Positions 5,077 to 6,273 of a stretch of DNA of 6,273 nucleotides are shown piece after piece. The notes under the pieces were generated by a model, which searched no databases, had not been told where the DNA came from, and was given only the letters and a program-made list of their open reading frames with translations. The position numbers were made by a program, and so were the translations under genes. The DNA is from Desulfobacteraceae bacterium. GTDB taxonomy: Bacteria > Desulfobacterota > Desulfobacteria > Desulfobacterales > ETH-SRB1. The stretch spans positions 1 to 6,273 of the forward strand of contig JABMRH010000261.1 of the NCBI GenBank assembly GCA_013202725.1. The letters are read 5' to 3'. How positions within the stretch are numbered: the first letter of the stretch is position 1; each line of letters opens with the position of its first letter.

Positions 5077-6273
5077 TCATAACGCCTTCAACAGCCTCTC
5101 GTGGATATTATCAAAACCGCCATTTGACATGATCAGGATAACATCGCCCGGCCTTGCTTCTTTGACTAAAAAATCAATAATCGATTCCGTGTCCGGGAAA
5201 TAGTGTGCATCCTTTCCGCGATTACTCAGGTCATCCACAAATTTTTTAGATGAAAAACGGTCTAAAGAAGGAATTTTTTCAAGCAGAGGCGGCTTGCGGA
5301 TACATATCAGGTCCGCCTGATCAAATGAAAGCGGATAGACATTCTGGAACACCTTGCGCATACTTGAATTTGTCCGTGGTTCAAAAACAGCCACAAGCCG
5401 GCCATCAGGATAAAAAGGTTTAACCGCCCTTATTGTTTCCTTCACAGCAGTAGGATGATGCGCAAAATCATCAATTACAGTAATGTCTCTTTTATGCCCG
5501 CGGACTTCCTGACGCCTCTTTATCCCTTCAAATGTTTCAAGCGCCTCTGAAATAATATCAACCTGTATCATCAAAGAATCGGCTATTGCTATTGCCGATA
5601 AGGCATTCAGCAGGTTGTGCTCTCCCATAAGCCTGGTTTTAAAAATGCCGAAGGTTATGCCTTGTTTTAAAACCTCAAAAATGGTCCACGGCAGCTCAAT
5701 GGAAACAGAGCCAAGTCGCCAGAGTGATCCTGTATCTTTACCGTATTTTTCAACACGGCATTGTTTGCCGTGAACCAGGCCGTCAACATTGCTGTCGCCA
5801 TCAAAAGCAAACAGCGTGTTCTTTCCGGAAATACCCGACAAAAAAACATCAAAAACCTGTCTCACATGATCAATGTCCTTAAATATATCAGCGTGATCAA
5901 ACTCAACGCTTGTAAGCACCGCCCTGTAAGGATTATAATGTAAAAACTTTGCCCCCTTATCAAAAAATGCAGTGTCATACTCATCTCCCTCGATAACAAT
6001 AAACTCTCCATTGCCGAGACGATAATTGCTGCTGAAATTTTTCAAAATTCCGCCGATAATAAAGGAAGGATCAAGACCTGCTTTATAAAGGATCCAGGAC
6101 ACGATAGAAGAAGTGGTTGTTTTGCCGTGAGTGCCGGCAATAATTATCCTCTTTTTATTGTCTGCGATGAACCTGTTGATTGCCTGGGGCATGGAGCAGA
6201 AATAAAACCCCATGTTTTGCGTTTTAACAACCTCTGGATTATGCTTTGTTACGGCATTTCCAACAACAACAAG
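5077..6273 (-). CDS. mpl: Mpl, UDP-MurNAc:L-Ala-gamma-D-Glu-meso-Dap ligase (N-terminus beyond window)
   Basis: Mpl is a cytoplasmic muropeptide-recycling ligase that joins the tripeptide salvaged from cell-wall turnover to UDP-MurNAc using ATP. The frame stays open to the window edge: 20 codons upstream of the ATG at 6213 read LVVVGNAVTKHNPEVVKTQN, which fits the Mpl/MurC N-terminal domain, so that ATG is internal. Of roughly 450-460 residues usual for Mpl, 398 are visible. Numbered from the edge, there is an ATP loop GTHGKTTT (47-54), the Mpl-typical VIEGDEYDTAFFDK (93-106) and EFDHADIF (124-131), GEHNLLNALSA (217-227), IKRRQEVRG (251-259), DDFAHHPTAV (268-277) and FEPRTNSS (297-304), ending in MSNGGFDNIHERL near the C-terminus. 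The DEYDTAFFDK block separates it from MurC. It is convergent with the acyl-CoA synthetase gene, and its promoter lies outside the window. Confidence 0.94.
   Translation of the reverse strand, partial: LVVVGNAVTKHNPEVVKTQNMGFYFCSMPQAINRFIADNKKRIIIAGTHGKTTTSSIVSWILYKAGLDPSFIIGGILKNFSSNYRLGNGEFIVIEGDEYDTAFFDKGAKFLHYNPYRAVLTSVEFDHADIFKDIDHVRQVFDVFLSGISGKNTLFAFDGDSNVDGLVHGKQCRVEKYGKDTGSLWRLGSVSIELPWTIFEVLKQGITFGIFKTRLMGEHNLLNALSAIAIADSLMIQVDIISEALETFEGIKRRQEVRGHKRDITVIDDFAHHPTAVKETIRAVKPFYPDGRLVAVFEPRTNSSMRKVFQNVYPLSFDQADLICIRKPPLLEKIPSLDRFSSKKFVDDLSNRGKDAHYFPDTESIIDFLVKEARPGDVILIMSNGGFDNIHERLLKAL

Noticed and set aside
5761..5943. Short plus-strand frame opposite mpl, and minus-strand frames opposite the acyl-CoA synthetase
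   Set aside because: They overlap well-supported genes throughout, and their compositions look like reverse-frame translations rather than proteins.
6211..6213. ATG as the start of the minus-strand ligase
   Set aside because: The frame continues open to the window edge with residues (VGNAVTKHNPEV) that fit the Mpl N-terminal domain, and starting here would lose a domain the family needs.

Overview
The window looks like chromosomal DNA of a Gram-negative, anaerobe-type bacterium, most likely a Desulfobacterota (former Deltaproteobacteria) member. This rests on the character of GrpE and DnaK, a Gram-negative-type muropeptide-recycling ligase (Mpl), a stand-alone class I acyl-CoA synthetase, and AT-rich intergenic repeats of a kind I associate with sulfate-reducer genomes. 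The lineage is an inference, not something the sequence proves.

Layout. Bases 1-85 hold a palindromic repeat ending in a terminal motif that recurs later. A sigma70-type promoter (101-128) precedes a large, Alu-domain-containing SRP RNA (about 137-391). A candidate promoter with an overlapping inverted repeat (438-465) leads into the stress chaperone genes grpE (626-1264) and dnaK (1438-3366), both on the plus strand. Each of the two genes is preceded by a copy of the same short repeat element (481-593 and 1276-1418). The copy between the genes has imperfect 19-bp inverted ends and a flanking 6-bp direct repeat, so it reads as a MITE inserted into a formerly tight (about 24-bp spacer) grpE-dnaK junction. 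A strong intrinsic terminator (3386-3423) follows dnaK. Only 18 bases later an AMP-forming acyl-CoA synthetase gene begins (3442-5001). Convergent to it on the minus strand is mpl (5077-6273), which is cut off by the window edge and lacks its N-terminus.

How the genes fit together. SRP RNA (co-translational targeting), GrpE (nucleotide exchange factor) and DnaK (Hsp70) are all protein-biogenesis functions. Neither hrcA nor dnaJ is adjacent and I see no CIRCE operator, so heat-shock control must differ from the classic hrcA-grpE-dnaK-dnaJ arrangement. The acyl-CoA synthetase and Mpl are metabolically unrelated to the chaperones. I found no wholly new protein system. The most notable features are the repeat elements embedded in the leaders of both chaperone genes and the large-type SRP RNA.
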